In this document: positions 27,002 through 36,181 of the stretch, one piece after another
Position numbering within the stretch: position 1 is the first letter of the stretch
Layout: every line of letters begins with the position of its first letter
Assembly (NCBI GenBank): GCA_902835305.1
Contig: CADFMD010000010.1
Coordinates: 6,483 to 70,482, forward strand
Direction of reading: 5' to 3'
Source of the DNA: Coriobacteriaceae bacterium
Lineage (GTDB): Bacteria > Actinomycetota > Coriobacteriia > Coriobacteriales > Coriobacteriaceae
DNA length: 64,000 bases
Translations under genes and position numbers: made by a program
Notes under the pieces: generated by a model
The model's database searches: none
Told to the model about the DNA's origin: nothing
Seen by the model: the letters and a program-made list of their open reading frames with translations, nothing else

Positions 27002-27105
27002 GTCCGTGAGACCAACTTCTTCGGTGTGGTCGAAGGCAAATCCATATCTTAGACAAGAATTCGCGATTTGCAAGCACATCCACGCACCCCACATGAGCTG
27101 CGCGG

Positions 27106-27111
27106 TATACT
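27106..27111 (+). promoter_or_regulatory. -10 element of dinB placed for a leaderless transcript
   Basis: TATACT ends six bases before the dinB ATG, so transcription would start at or within one base of the start codon. There is no Shine-Dalgarno before the ATG and no clear -35. Confidence 0.45.
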
Positions 27112-27117
27112 CATGCC

Positions 27118-28371
27118 ATGAAAAGACGCGAACATACATACGGTTATGAAGATGCTGCGGGCGTCACGCCGCCGCCCTGGACGGGGCCGGCGGTGGGCCT
27201 CATGGATCTCGATGCGTTTTTTGCGAGCGTGGAAATGCTCGACCATCCCGAGTGGCGCGGCAAGCCACTCATCGTGGGTGGCGATGCCGATTCCCGCGGC
27301 GTTGTGTCCACCTGCTCATACGAGGCGCGTCGCTTTGGCGTGCACTCCGCCATGCCCTCGGCCGAGGCACGGCGCCTCTGTCCGCAGGCCATTTGGACGC
27401 ATGGGCACTTTGATCGCTACCGCGAGGTGAGTGCGCAGGTCATGGCGATTCTTGCCGAAGAGACGCCGCGCGTTGAGCGCGTATCCATCGACGAAGCCTT
27501 TATCGATATCACACCGGGTCGTTTTGCGCCCGAGGACCCGCTGCTGGTTGCACGGCGCATAAGCGACCGCGTGGCAGCGCTGGGAGTGACCTGTTCCATT
27601 GGCGTGGGCTGCAACAAGACGGTCGCAAAGATCGCAAGCGAGCGGGATAAGCCGTTTGGGCTGACCATCGTGCGCCCCGGAACCGAGCAGCGCTTTTTGG
27701 CCGCGCTGCCGGTATCTGCCATGAGCGGCATCGGGCGCTCGGCCGAGGAGCGACTGCGCCGCATGCGCATCTACACGCTCGGCGAGCTGTCACGCGCGCC
27801 GGAATCCACGCTAGCTGCAATTTTTGGCGTCAACGGCGAACGCATGCGCCAGCGTGCGCTGGGGCTCGAAATATCCGAAGTAACAAGCCTCGATGAGGAA
27901 CGCGAGGTTAAATCCGTGAGCAATGAGCGCACCTTTGCGAAAGATTTGACTGAGCGTGGGGACATCGAAGCGGCGATTGCGCTGTTGGGAGAGTCGGTTG
28001 GACGCCGCCTGCGCCGTCAGGGACTGACGGGCGGCACGGTAACGCTCAAGCTTAAGTATTCGTATGGCAGCGGACGCACGGCGCAGCGGCGGCTTCCCCA
28101 CCCCACCGACGACGAGAATATCTTTGTGGCGGTTGCGCTCGAACTGCTCGACAACATCTGGCAGGAAGGCATGCATGTTCGCTTAGCAGGCATCGGCATG
28201 AGCGACTTTGACCATCAGGGCGGCATCCAGACCGACCTGTTCTGCGAAGTCGACGACCGCGGAGCCCAATCAAGCGACCGTCGCGACCTCTCCGTCGCGA
28301 TCGATGCCGTCCGAGACAAGTTCGGCGACACCGCCCTATCTTTCGGCCGCCAATCCCGCTTCGACGATTAA
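27118..28371 (+). CDS. dinB: DNA polymerase IV (Y-family, DinB)
   Basis: Translesion polymerase. The catalytic palm carries GLMDLDAFFASVEM (first carboxylate) and VERVSIDEAFIDI (second pair); SIGVGCNKTVAKIAS and SGIGRSAEERLRRMRIYTLG (helix-hairpin-helix) follow, then the little-finger domain. The polymerase core starts about residue 28, after a hydrophilic N-terminal extension. It is 417 residues long, the only plus-strand gene in this part of the window, and divergent from rpsP. No clear LexA-type operator was seen. Confidence 0.96.
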   Translation: MKRREHTYGYEDAAGVTPPPWTGPAVGLMDLDAFFASVEMLDHPEWRGKPLIVGGDADSRGVVSTCSYEARRFGVHSAMPSAEARRLCPQAIWTHGHFDRYREVSAQVMAILAEETPRVERVSIDEAFIDITPGRFAPEDPLLVARRISDRVAALGVTCSIGVGCNKTVAKIASERDKPFGLTIVRPGTEQRFLAALPVSAMSGIGRSAEERLRRMRIYTLGELSRAPESTLAAIFGVNGERMRQRALGLEISEVTSLDEEREVKSVSNERTFAKDLTERGDIEAAIALLGESVGRRLRRQGLTGGTVTLKLKYSYGSGRTAQRRLPHPTDDENIFVAVALELLDNIWQEGMHVRLAGIGMSDFDHQGGIQTDLFCEVDDRGAQSSDRRDLSVAIDAVRDKFGDTALSFGRQSRFDD

Positions 28372-28381
28372 CCGCCTTTGG

Positions 28382-28426
28382 GCAAAAAGAAAGCCGGGCA
28401 GGTGCGGAAAACCGCAACTGCCCGGC
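28382..28426 (-). terminator. Terminator of the rsfS end of the obgE operon
   Basis: GCCGGGCAG and CTGCCCGGC form the outer stem, with an inner GCGG/CCGC. The minus-strand tail is TTTCTTTTTG. It lies between convergent dinB and rsfS and may serve both. Confidence 0.85.
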
Positions 28427-28469
28427 GAAATGCGCGAGGCTAGCTAAAAGCCCCATATCAAATGAGCCA

Positions 28470-28925
28470 CTAGAGGAGGTCGAGGGGGAGCTGGGGGGCG
28501 TCACCCCAGAGCTTTTCTAGGCGGTAAAAGTCGCGGGCTTCGGGAGTGAAGACGTGGACGACAACCGAGCCGTAGTCCATGAGCATCCAGGTCTTCTGCT
28601 CGCGGCCCTCGATGGAGAACGGATGCTCGCCGCAAGCCTCGGCAACCTTCTCCTCGATCTCGTCGACAATCGAATCGACCTGGCGGTTGTTGGTACCGGT
28701 GGCAAGCACAAAGTAGTCGCACACGTCGGAAAGCTCGGTCAGGTCGAGCACCTGCACGTCCTCGCCCTTCTTGTCGTAGGCGGCCTGCGCGGCGGCGCGG
28801 GCGACATCCTCGGCGGCGACACCGCTCGCGGACAGCGAGGCGGCGGTGCGGTCGGACGTGGCAACGAAACTCTTGTGCTCCACACCTTCAAGAATCTGCT
28901 CGTCAGTCATGGTCTCGTCGGCCAT
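28470..28925 (-). CDS. rsfS: Ribosomal silencing factor RsfS
   Basis: Binds L14 and blocks subunit joining in slow growth. The conserved domain covers VLDLTELSDVCDYFVLATGTNNRQ, EGREQKTWMLMDYGSVVVHVF and the C-terminal FYRLEKLWGDAP. Canonical proteins are about 110 residues; this one has 151 because of an acidic, Ser/Ala-rich N-terminal extension of about 40. The ATG has AAAGAGG six bases upstream. Confidence 0.94.
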   Translation of the reverse strand: MADETMTDEQILEGVEHKSFVATSDRTAASLSASGVAAEDVARAAAQAAYDKKGEDVQVLDLTELSDVCDYFVLATGTNNRQVDSIVDEIEEKVAEACGEHPFSIEGREQKTWMLMDYGSVVVHVFTPEARDFYRLEKLWGDAPQLPLDLL

Positions 28926-28953
28926 GGAATACCTCTTTCTAGACACACCCGAG

Positions 28954-29574
28954 CTAGCGCAGCTGGGCGTAATGGTTGTAAATCGTAATAGCCGTGGGAT
29001 AAAGATAGCGCCCGGACTGGATCACATAGACCAGACCCTGCGCAAAACAGGAGAAGAACAACTCATCGAGCGAGGACTTCCCCACCATCTTGCGCAGCGC
29101 ATGGGCATAGTCGCCGTGACGGTTGGGCTCGATGGCATCTGCCACAAAGACCACCATATCGAGCGGCGTCATGTCGCAGGCACCCACGGTGTGACGGTCG
29201 ACAGCCTGGAAAACGGCCGGTGACAGCTCGGGAAAAAGCTGCGGAAGCTCATAGGCGGCAACAGGGCCATGCAAAAGCGGCGTCGCGGCGGAAGGAGAGC
29301 CGGCAACCTTGATGCCATAGTGAAGCGCGCGGGCCACGAGCTCGTCATCGGAAAGAACCTTGTCCCAGTCGTGAATTAAGCCGGCGGCAGCCGCATCAAA
29401 GCGGTCAACGCCGTAGACCTCGGCCAGATGAAGTGCGGTCTCGGCAACACCCAGCGAATGCACATAGCGCTTGCGCTTATCTTTCATGCGAACATCGAGC
29501 AGCTCTTGAATGCGCTTGAGCAGCGCGCGCTCATCGCCCTCAAACTGATCCTCTACCGACAACGTAGCCCCCAT
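28954..29574 (-). CDS. yqeK: YqeK-like HD-domain Ap4A hydrolase
   Basis: HD-superfamily phosphohydrolase; YqeK proteins cleave diadenosine tetraphosphate symmetrically. Metal-binding residues are seen in YVHSLGVAETA, LIHDWDK and PLLHGPVAAYELP, with VFVADAIEPNR near the end. The ATG overlaps the nadD stop (TGATG), and a GTG one codon earlier is an alternative start. The nadD-yqeK-rsfS order is the standard Gram-positive arrangement. Confidence 0.93.
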   Translation of the reverse strand: MGATLSVEDQFEGDERALLKRIQELLDVRMKDKRKRYVHSLGVAETALHLAEVYGVDRFDAAAAGLIHDWDKVLSDDELVARALHYGIKVAGSPSAATPLLHGPVAAYELPQLFPELSPAVFQAVDRHTVGACDMTPLDMVVFVADAIEPNRHGDYAHALRKMVGKSSLDELFFSCFAQGLVYVIQSGRYLYPTAITIYNHYAQLR

Positions 29575-30251
29575 CACTCAAAATCTTCTTGGCCCAAATC
29601 GGCATATAGCCTGCGCTTGCGAATGTAGCCGAGCACGGACTCGCTCGTAAGATAGCGCACGCTCATGCCGCGGGCAACTCGCTTACGAATGTTCGTCGAG
29701 CTGATCGCCAGCGCCGGAATCTGAATATAGCGCACGTCGAACGGCAGCCCCGACTCTTTGATTCGGGCACGCGCCGTATCGATATCAAAGCCCGGTCGCG
29801 TCGCCGCAATAAAGGTAGCAAGCTCAGCGATTCGTTCGGCATCATGCCAGGTCACAATATCGATAATCGCATCGGCGCCCGTAATAAAGTAGAGCTTTAC
29901 CTGCGGCGGGTAAAAATCGCGAAGGGCATGAAGCGTATCGGCCGTATAGGTTACACCCGGACGGTCAATCTCGAACCGGCTCGCCAAAAAGGCCGGGTTC
30001 GCGGCGGTGGCGAGGACCGTCATGGCATAACGGTCCTCGGCAGGCGTAACCGGCTTGTCCAGCTTAAAGGCGGGAGAGCCCGCCGGCATAAAGAGCACAG
30101 CGTCCAAGTCGAGCGACTCGCGCGCCTGCTCGGCAGTCACCAGGTGCCCGTAATGAATCGGGTCGAATGTGCCGCCCATAATGCCAAGCCGAAACTCCTT
30201 ACCCTCTTTTATGGGAAGCTCGGGCAATCCGATTCCACCGCGCAGCGACAT
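29574..30251 (-). CDS. nadD: Nicotinate-nucleotide adenylyltransferase
   Basis: Adenylates nicotinate mononucleotide in NAD synthesis. The nucleotidyltransferase motif GGTFDPIHYGHL lies near residue 26, and the second motif ISSTNIRKRVARG is in the C-terminal third. It is preceded by a 20-residue N-terminal extension. Length is 225 residues, with the GAGGGCGA ribosome binding site at the obgE end. Confidence 0.95.
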   Translation of the reverse strand: MSLRGGIGLPELPIKEGKEFRLGIMGGTFDPIHYGHLVTAEQARESLDLDAVLFMPAGSPAFKLDKPVTPAEDRYAMTVLATAANPAFLASRFEIDRPGVTYTADTLHALRDFYPPQVKLYFITGADAIIDIVTWHDAERIAELATFIAATRPGFDIDTARARIKESGLPFDVRYIQIPALAISSTNIRKRVARGMSVRYLTSESVLGYIRKRRLYADLGQEDFE

Positions 30252-30254
30252 GGC

Positions 30255-31718
30255 TTACTCGCCCTCCGGGGTCTCAACAACGTCGACTTCGGTAGTGCCT
30301 TCGGAGCCTTCAATGGCATCAACCACGTCCGCGTCCTCGGCCGCTACGTCAATAACCTCAACGCCAGCGTCCTCGAGCTCCTCGTACTCCGAGAAGTCCT
30401 CAGCGCCCTCAAAGTCAAAGGCACGCTGGCAAATGCGGACCTCGTCGCCCGCACGGCAACCGGCCTTCTCGAGCGCGTCGTCAACACCCATACGCGCAAA
30501 CTTATGCTGCAGGTAAATGACGGCTTCCTCGTTTTCCCAGTCGGTCTGGATGACCATGCGCTCGATGGCACGACCAACCACACGGAAGGCACCGGGCTCC
30601 TCCTGGACAATGCGGAACCGCTTCTCGCGCTGCAGACGGCGGCGCTCCCACTCCTCGTCGCGAAGATCGACCGGCTCATCGGAAACCGCCAGCTCGGCGC
30701 GAAGCTTAGCCACCTGCTCGCCCACGGCAAGCATCAGCGTATTGAGCCCGGCGCCCGTCACGGCGGACACGGCAAAGAACATATGTCCATCGTCGAGCGC
30801 GGCGCGCTTGAGGTCGGCAATCTTGTCGGCCGTGCCCGGCGCATCGCACTTGTTGGCGACAACGATTTGCGGGCGCTCCGAGAGCTCTGCGCCATACTGC
30901 TCGAGCTCACGGTTGATGATGCGGTAATCCTCAACCGGGTCGCGATCCTCAAAACCGCCCGTCATGTCGACGACATGCATGATCAGGGCCGTACGCTCAA
31001 TGTGGCGCAGGAACTGGTGGCCCAGGCCCTTGCCCTCGCTCGCGCCCTCGATCAAACCAGGAACGTCGGCAACGACGTAAGAATACTCACCGGCACGCAC
31101 CATGCCGAGGTTCGGCACGAGCGTGGTAAACGGATAGTCGGCGATCTTGGGACGGGCGGCACTCATGCGCGCGATGAGCGAAGACTTACCCACCGAGGGA
31201 AAGCCCACGAGCGCGGCATCGGCCATAAGCTTCATCTCGAGCTCAATCCAGTGCTCCTCGGCCGGTTCGCCCAGCTGAGCGAACGCGGGCGCGCGACGCA
31301 CCGACGTCACAAAGTGGGTATTGCCCAGACCGCCGGCGCCACCGGGCGCCACGACGACGCGCTCGCCGTCGTGTACCAGGTCGGCAATCTCGAACATCGG
31401 GGTCTGCGTCTCGGGATCGAGCTCGCGAACTACGGTGCCCATGGGGACCTTGAGAATCAGGTCCTCGCCGCTCTTACCATTGCGGCGGGCACCCTGGCCA
31501 TGCGTTCCGCGCTCAGCACGAAAATGATGCTTAAAGCGGTAATCGATCAGCGAAGACAGCTGAGCATCGGCCTGGATGACGACATTGCCGCCACGACCGC
31601 CGTCGCCGCCATCGGGGCCGCCCTTGGGGACAAATGCCTCGCGCCTAAACGACATGCATCCGGCTCCGCCGTCGCCGCCGCACACGTTGATGCGGCTGAT
31701 ATCGGTGAACTGTGACAA
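30255..31718 (-). CDS. obgE: GTPase Obg (ribosome-associated)
   Basis: Essential GTPase for 50S assembly and stress signalling. The glycine-rich Obg fold is at the N-terminus (CGGDGGAGCMSFRREAFVP). The G domain has G1 GFPSVGKSS, G3 DVPGLIEGAS and G4 NKCD. A C-terminal OCT domain and an acidic Asp/Glu-rich tail of about 50 residues complete the 487 residues. The start is TTG, with AGGAGG eight bases upstream. It follows rplU-rpmA but is separated from them by a terminator. Confidence 0.97.
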   Translation of the reverse strand: MSQFTDISRINVCGGDGGAGCMSFRREAFVPKGGPDGGDGGRGGNVVIQADAQLSSLIDYRFKHHFRAERGTHGQGARRNGKSGEDLILKVPMGTVVRELDPETQTPMFEIADLVHDGERVVVAPGGAGGLGNTHFVTSVRRAPAFAQLGEPAEEHWIELEMKLMADAALVGFPSVGKSSLIARMSAARPKIADYPFTTLVPNLGMVRAGEYSYVVADVPGLIEGASEGKGLGHQFLRHIERTALIMHVVDMTGGFEDRDPVEDYRIINRELEQYGAELSERPQIVVANKCDAPGTADKIADLKRAALDDGHMFFAVSAVTGAGLNTLMLAVGEQVAKLRAELAVSDEPVDLRDEEWERRRLQREKRFRIVQEEPGAFRVVGRAIERMVIQTDWENEEAVIYLQHKFARMGVDDALEKAGCRAGDEVRICQRAFDFEGAEDFSEYEELEDAGVEVIDVAAEDADVVDAIEGSEGTTEVDVVETPEGE

Positions 31719-31734
31719 CAGAATCGCCTCCTAC

Positions 31735-31779
31735 AAAAAAGAGGGAGACCCTTGAATCCTAAAACTCAAGTGCCTCCCA
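31735..31779 (-). terminator. Terminator after rpmA
   Basis: On the minus strand GGGAGGCACTTGA pairs with TCAAGGGTCTCCC (one mismatch, one G-U) and is followed by TTTTTT. It separates rplU-rpmA from obgE, so partial read-through probably sets obgE expression. Confidence 0.82.
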
Positions 31780-31803
31780 CATATGTGCTCTATGAAGGGT
31801 GAA

Positions 31804-32061
31804 TTACGCGTTCGCGAGCGGGCGTACGCTGACCCTGTGCTTGATACCCTTGTGGAACTCAACGGTACCGTCGACCAGCGCGAACAGCGTGTCGTCCTTG
31901 CCACGGCCAACGTTCTCACCCGGGTGGATGTGAGTGCCGTGCTGACGGACGAGAATCGTGCCCGTGGTTACCGTCTGGCCGGCATAGCGCTTCGTGCCAA
32001 GGCGCTGACCGCGGGAGTCACGGCCATTACGGGAGGAACCGAGTCCTTTTTTGTGTGCCAT
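31804..32061 (-). CDS. rpmA: 50S ribosomal protein L27
   Basis: L27 reaches the peptidyl-transferase centre. MAHKKGLGSSRNGRDSRGQR and GTILVRQHGTHIHPGENV match the family over 85 residues. The mature-type N-terminus means no Prp-protease-processed extension, unlike Firmicutes. Confidence 0.98.
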   Translation of the reverse strand: MAHKKGLGSSRNGRDSRGQRLGTKRYAGQTVTTGTILVRQHGTHIHPGENVGRGKDDTLFALVDGTVEFHKGIKHRVSVRPLANA

Positions 32062-32094
32062 TGTGTATACCTACTCTTTCGTTACGAGTGTAAT

Positions 32095-32469
32095 CTACTC
32101 GGCGACGGGAGCCTCGGCAACAGCCTCGGCCTCTGCCTTGACAGCCTTCTTGGCGCGGGACGTAGCCTGGACCTTCACGATCTTCAGCTTGGTGAGCTGC
32201 TGACGGTGACCCTTCAGACGACGATAGCGCTTACGCTTGTGGAACTTGAAGACCAGCTGCTTCTCGCCCTTGAACTGCTCAACGATCTGAGCGGTAACCT
32301 TGGCCTTGGCCAGCTTGTCGGGATCGGTGACGATCTTCTTACCATCGTTGAGGAAGATAACCGGCAGAGTGACCTTGTCGCCCTCATTGCCCTCGATCTT
32401 CTCGACGGTGATGACATCGTCGGTGGCGACCTTGTACTGCTTGCCGCCCGTGTTAACGATTGCGTACAT
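32095..32469 (-). CDS. rplU: 50S ribosomal protein L21
   Basis: YAIVNTGGKQYKVATDD at the N-terminus and KFHKRKRYRRLKGHRQQ in the middle are diagnostic. A 20-residue Ala/Glu-rich tail follows the conserved part. The ATG has AAGGG nine bases upstream; an in-frame start seven codons earlier lies on the Shine-Dalgarno. Length is 124 residues. Confidence 0.97.
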   Translation of the reverse strand: MYAIVNTGGKQYKVATDDVITVEKIEGNEGDKVTLPVIFLNDGKKIVTDPDKLAKAKVTAQIVEQFKGEKQLVFKFHKRKRYRRLKGHRQQLTKLKIVKVQATSRAKKAVKAEAEAVAEAPVAE

Positions 32470-32511
32470 GTTTACTTGCCCTTCATGCATCAGTTAGTGC
32501 AACAGCCGAAT

Positions 32512-32540
32512 ATAGTAGCAGGCGAAAATACCCCCGTCAA
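32512..32540 (-). promoter_or_regulatory. Predicted promoter of rplU-rpmA
   Basis: On the minus strand TTGACG and TACTAT have a 17-base spacer. The -35 overlaps the 3' end of the upstream radical-SAM-linked gene. Predicted leader about 36 bases. Confidence 0.75.
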
Positions 32541-33349
32541 CGAGTATGTGGAGCAAATCCACAAGTTCGCACAGGTATGGGGCTGACGAGTCGGCCCTCG
32601 TCGTCCTCGCATGCTTGATTCTGACGCTCGACATCGTAGGAGCAGATGGTCACGAGGTCTTGCATACCGGTGGAAACAATAGGTGCATCCACGCCCGGGG
32701 TCAAGCCCTGCAACAAAACATCAACTGCAGAAAGCAAAATTTCCGGACGCATGGAGCCCTCGTTATCGGCATGGGTGTCGAGCATGAGCACTAAATGGTC
32801 CGGGCGCTCCCCCGCCGTGAGCTCATAGCCCACGAGCGTGTGATCCAAATCCAAGCGCTTGCTCTTTTTGCCGCGCGCGTAGTCGATGCCATGGTCCGTG
32901 CGCAACGTGTCGATCGCACGACGCACCTCGTCGGCGCTTACGGGCGCCTCGGGATCCAAGTGCAGGTCGATGCGATACGACAGACGCGTGAGTTGCGCCG
33001 TCAACGCCGGCGTGCGCACGTCGATATACGCCGCCTCGATGGGCGCCAGATCGGTCGGAGACGCCGCAGCCAGACGCCCAAACGCCTCGTCGAGCGCCAC
33101 AAACTCGGTCATAAACAGGTCATACCACTCGCAGGTCGACGACGTACCCACCGGTAGCGCCGAAGAGAAGCCCACGCGCATGTGCGGAGAGAAGCCCTGC
33201 GTGACGGCATAGGGAAGTCCCGCACGGCGCACGATGCGCTCAATGGTATGGATTACTTCGAGATGGCCCAGGTACTTAAGGCGATCGCGCTTGCCATAGC
33301 GAACACGAAGCCTAAAGAGCGTGGGGTTGTCGGTCAGGCGCTCACTCAT
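32537..33349 (-). CDS. TIGR03936 / DUF2344 radical-SAM-linked protein
   Basis: 270-residue protein of unknown function that nearly always accompanies a TIGR03960 radical SAM protein, as a neighbour or fusion. LRVRYGKRDRLKYLGHLEVIH and GFSPHMRVGFSSALPVGTSS are family hallmarks. Its ATG overlaps the stop of the radical SAM gene by four bases. In many Gram-positives this pair is followed by RNase G and rplU; RNase G is not here. Confidence 0.88.
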   Translation of the reverse strand: MSERLTDNPTLFRLRVRYGKRDRLKYLGHLEVIHTIERIVRRAGLPYAVTQGFSPHMRVGFSSALPVGTSSTCEWYDLFMTEFVALDEAFGRLAAASPTDLAPIEAAYIDVRTPALTAQLTRLSYRIDLHLDPEAPVSADEVRRAIDTLRTDHGIDYARGKKSKRLDLDHTLVGYELTAGERPDHLVLMLDTHADNEGSMRPEILLSAVDVLLQGLTPGVDAPIVSTGMQDLVTICSYDVERQNQACEDDEGRLVSPIPVRTCGFAPHTR

Positions 33350-35223
33350 GCGCGATCACCCATCAATACATTCTTGACGTGGAGCGTGGGGCAGATTCCG
33401 CAGCCGGTGCACGACGTGCGGGTGCAGTCGGGAGTCGTGACACCCTCGAGCGAGCGACGGTACTCGCGCTCGAGGAAGCCGCGCGTGCAGCCGGGGCTCA
33501 CGTGCTCCCACGGCAGGCGCCAGTCCAACTCGTAGGGCAGGTGCACGAGCTCATTGAGGTCGATGCCGTTTTTGGCAGCAGCCTCCTTCCAGTTATCGAG
33601 CGAGAAATGCTCTACCCAGGCGTCAAAGCGAGAGCCAGCGCGCCAAGCATCGATGATGACGGGCGTCATGTCACGCCCGGCGCGGGACAGCGCGGCCTCG
33701 ATGAGCGAGGTCTCGGCATCGTGGTAATGCACGCGGACGGCACGGTTGCGAACGCTCGTGATAAGCAGCTTCTGGCGACGCTTGACGTCGTTGTAGTCGA
33801 GCTGCGGGCACCACTGGAACGGCGTGGCAGCCTTGGGGATAAACACCGAAACCGAGATGGACACCGAGATCGAGCCGCGACGAGCCTTGGGCACCACGGA
33901 ACGACCGAGCTCCAGCACGTGATCGGCCAGATTGGCGATGGCCACGATGTCCTCGTCGCGCTCGCCGGGAAGGCCCATCATAAAGTAGAGCTTCATGCGG
34001 TTCCAGCCGGCCTCGAAGGCCGCCTTGGCCGCACGGTCCAGGTCCTCCTCGGTCACGTTCTTGTTAATGATGTCGCGCATGCGCTGGCTGCCGGCCTCGG
34101 GTGCGAACGTCAGGCCGCCCTTCTTTTCGCCGGCGACCGACTCGGCCATATCCACGCCAAATGAATCCAGGCGCTGCGACGGAATAGACACGCGAATACC
34201 CGTATCCTCCAGGCGACGGTTGAGCCTGCCGAGCACGTCACGAATGCAGGAGTGGTCGGTCGTGGAGAGCGAGGTCAGCGACACCTCGTCATAGCCGGTC
34301 TTTTCCAGACCCTGAATCACCGACGAGACGATCTGGTCGGCCGAACGCTCGCGCACCGGGCGATACGTCATGCCGGCCTGGCAAAAACGACAGCCGCGGG
34401 CGCAGCCGCGCAGAATCTCGATAGACAGGCGATCGTGAACCAGCTGCGCATAGGGCACGCACGACTGCGACAGCGGATTCGTGGCGCCAAAATCCTCGAC
34501 GACGCGTTTGTAGACCACGGTCGGCGCATCCTTGCCCTCGCGCGGCACAGTGTAGCCATGCGGCGAGCAGGGCTCGTCGTGACGAACCTCATAGAGCGAC
34601 GGCACGTAGTTGCCGGCAATGGATGCAAGCTGCTCAACAATCTGCGCGCGCGGGACTCCTTCGTCGCGCAGGCGGCGATGCAGCTGGCAGGTCTCGAGCA
34701 GCGATTCCTCGCCCTCGCCGATGAGGATGGCATCGAAGAAGGCCGCGTACGGCTCGGGGTTGTACACCGAGGGGCCGCCGGCGATGATGATGGGGTCGTC
34801 TTCACCTCGGTCGGCCGCTAACAGCGGAATGCCAGCGAGGTCGAGTGCCTCGAGGAAGTTCGTCACCGCCATCTCGTGCGGCACATGCAGGCCGACGATA
34901 TCAAACGAAGCGACCGGCGCTGCACCCTCGAGCGAGAGCAGCGGAATGCCCGCCTCGCGCATAGCGTCACCCATATCGGGCCACGGCACATAGCCACGCT
35001 CGCAGGAGATGCCCTCGGCCTGGTTAAGAATGTTGTAGAGGATGGCGATGCCTTGGTTGGGCAGACCGACCTCGTATACGTCCGGATAGATCAGGCAACA
35101 ACGGTAATCGGCATCGGCCTTGGAAAGCGTGCCCCACTCGTGATCGATATAGCGACTCGGCTTCTCGACCTTGGCGAGCAGCGGCTCAATTAAATGAAAG
35201 CAGTCTTGATACGGAACGCGCAA
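33346..35223 (-). CDS. TIGR03960 family B12-binding-like radical SAM protein
   Basis: Radical SAM enzyme of unknown substrate, 625 residues. The N-terminal third resembles a cobalamin-binding-like domain (CCLIYPDVYEVGLPNQGIA). The radical SAM cluster motif is CARGCRFCQAG near residue 290. A cysteine-rich C-terminus (CTRTSCTGCGICP) could bind a further Fe-S cluster. The start is TTG with AGGGG seven bases upstream. It is translationally coupled to the DUF2344 partner. A role in translation or envelope is suggested by neighbours but not shown. Confidence 0.9.
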   Translation of the reverse strand: MRVPYQDCFHLIEPLLAKVEKPSRYIDHEWGTLSKADADYRCCLIYPDVYEVGLPNQGIAILYNILNQAEGISCERGYVPWPDMGDAMREAGIPLLSLEGAAPVASFDIVGLHVPHEMAVTNFLEALDLAGIPLLAADRGEDDPIIIAGGPSVYNPEPYAAFFDAILIGEGEESLLETCQLHRRLRDEGVPRAQIVEQLASIAGNYVPSLYEVRHDEPCSPHGYTVPREGKDAPTVVYKRVVEDFGATNPLSQSCVPYAQLVHDRLSIEILRGCARGCRFCQAGMTYRPVRERSADQIVSSVIQGLEKTGYDEVSLTSLSTTDHSCIRDVLGRLNRRLEDTGIRVSIPSQRLDSFGVDMAESVAGEKKGGLTFAPEAGSQRMRDIINKNVTEEDLDRAAKAAFEAGWNRMKLYFMMGLPGERDEDIVAIANLADHVLELGRSVVPKARRGSISVSISVSVFIPKAATPFQWCPQLDYNDVKRRQKLLITSVRNRAVRVHYHDAETSLIEAALSRAGRDMTPVIIDAWRAGSRFDAWVEHFSLDNWKEAAAKNGIDLNELVHLPYELDWRLPWEHVSPGCTRGFLEREYRRSLEGVTTPDCTRTSCTGCGICPTLHVKNVLMGDRA

Positions 35224-35233
35224 CGGAAAACCC

Positions 35234-36163
35234 CTAAGCAGCGAGATCGGATGCGTCTTGGTAGGACGCCATAGGACGGGTAGCGCCCGCGACCGTGGTC
35301 ACCAGATCGCGAACGCGGGAGAACGTGGCAGTGACCACCTCGTTGGCACGGCTGTAGTCGACATCGCGCTCGTAGAGCGAAACGAGCGCACGGCCCATGC
35401 CATAGGTGCCCGCGGCAGCAGTGAGCGCCTTGACGGCAAACCCAATATGCGGCGTCTGCTTGACGAGCGCACGGGTGACCGCGCGGATCACAAGACCGCC
35501 GGCAAGCACGCCCGCGACCTCGTAGCCGCGCTCAGGCTTAATGCCGCGTCCAAAGACGGCAGCGAGCTCAAAGAGCATGCCCACCTGAGCCAGCGCCATA
35601 ACGGGATAATCGGCGCCCGGCAAAAACACCAGCGCACCGGTCGCCATATTGGTGAGCGCGCACGAGGTAATGATACGATTGGCCGCCGCGATGCGCATGA
35701 AGGCAAAGTTCGCCGCAAAAGCCGTTTCCTTTTCGGTGCGATCGAGAATCCAGCGGGCAAGCGTCTCGAGCAGATACGTCTTATCGGTTGCCGCCACCAC
35801 GCCGAGCATGGGCGTGGACTCCTCGATAAACGGCACCTCCACAGCAGACTCGGCAAGCACGCACACGGGCGCGCCGGCGATCACGAGCTCCTGCACGGCA
35901 CTCTCCAAGCGGTCGGAACCGCACGAGAGCACCAGTACCACATCGGTATCGGTCTTTGGAGCAATTCGCTCCTCCCCCAGACGCTCGACGCGCACAATGC
36001 CCGAGGTCGTCTGCGGCACAAAGGCGTCACGCACCGTCTCGGCCAGAAAGCGCGAGGCGGACGAATCCAAATAGACCGAGACGCGCACCGGCGTATCGGA
36101 ATCCTTCTTAACGGACGCGCCCATCTTAAAAGCGCGGGTCAGCTTATCTACGGGAATTTTCAT
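35234..36163 (-). CDS. DUF697-like membrane protein of unknown function
   Basis: 309 residues. The N-terminal half is soluble and ends with a nucleotide-binding-like alternation of beta strands (VVLVLSCGSDR, VCVLAESAVEVPF). The C-terminal half contains hydrophobic stretches, including ALVFLPGADYPVMALAQVGM, which resembles DUF697 proteins linked to small GTPases. No GTPase domain is present in this gene. It has a strong ribosome binding site (GGAGG) and follows rodA by 18 bases, so it is probably part of the shape operon. Confidence 0.75.
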   Translation of the reverse strand: MKIPVDKLTRAFKMGASVKKDSDTPVRVSVYLDSSASRFLAETVRDAFVPQTTSGIVRVERLGEERIAPKTDTDVVLVLSCGSDRLESAVQELVIAGAPVCVLAESAVEVPFIEESTPMLGVVAATDKTYLLETLARWILDRTEKETAFAANFAFMRIAAANRIITSCALTNMATGALVFLPGADYPVMALAQVGMLFELAAVFGRGIKPERGYEVAGVLAGGLVIRAVTRALVKQTPHIGFAVKALTAAAGTYGMGRALVSLYERDVDYSRANEVVTATFSRVRDLVTTVAGATRPMASYQDASDLAA

Positions 36164-36181
36164 AGCAAACCCCTCCAGCGG

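Noticed and set aside
27118..27160. LexA-type SOS box in the dinB start region
   Set aside because: A GAAC half-site occurs, but there is no matching GTTC at the correct spacing.
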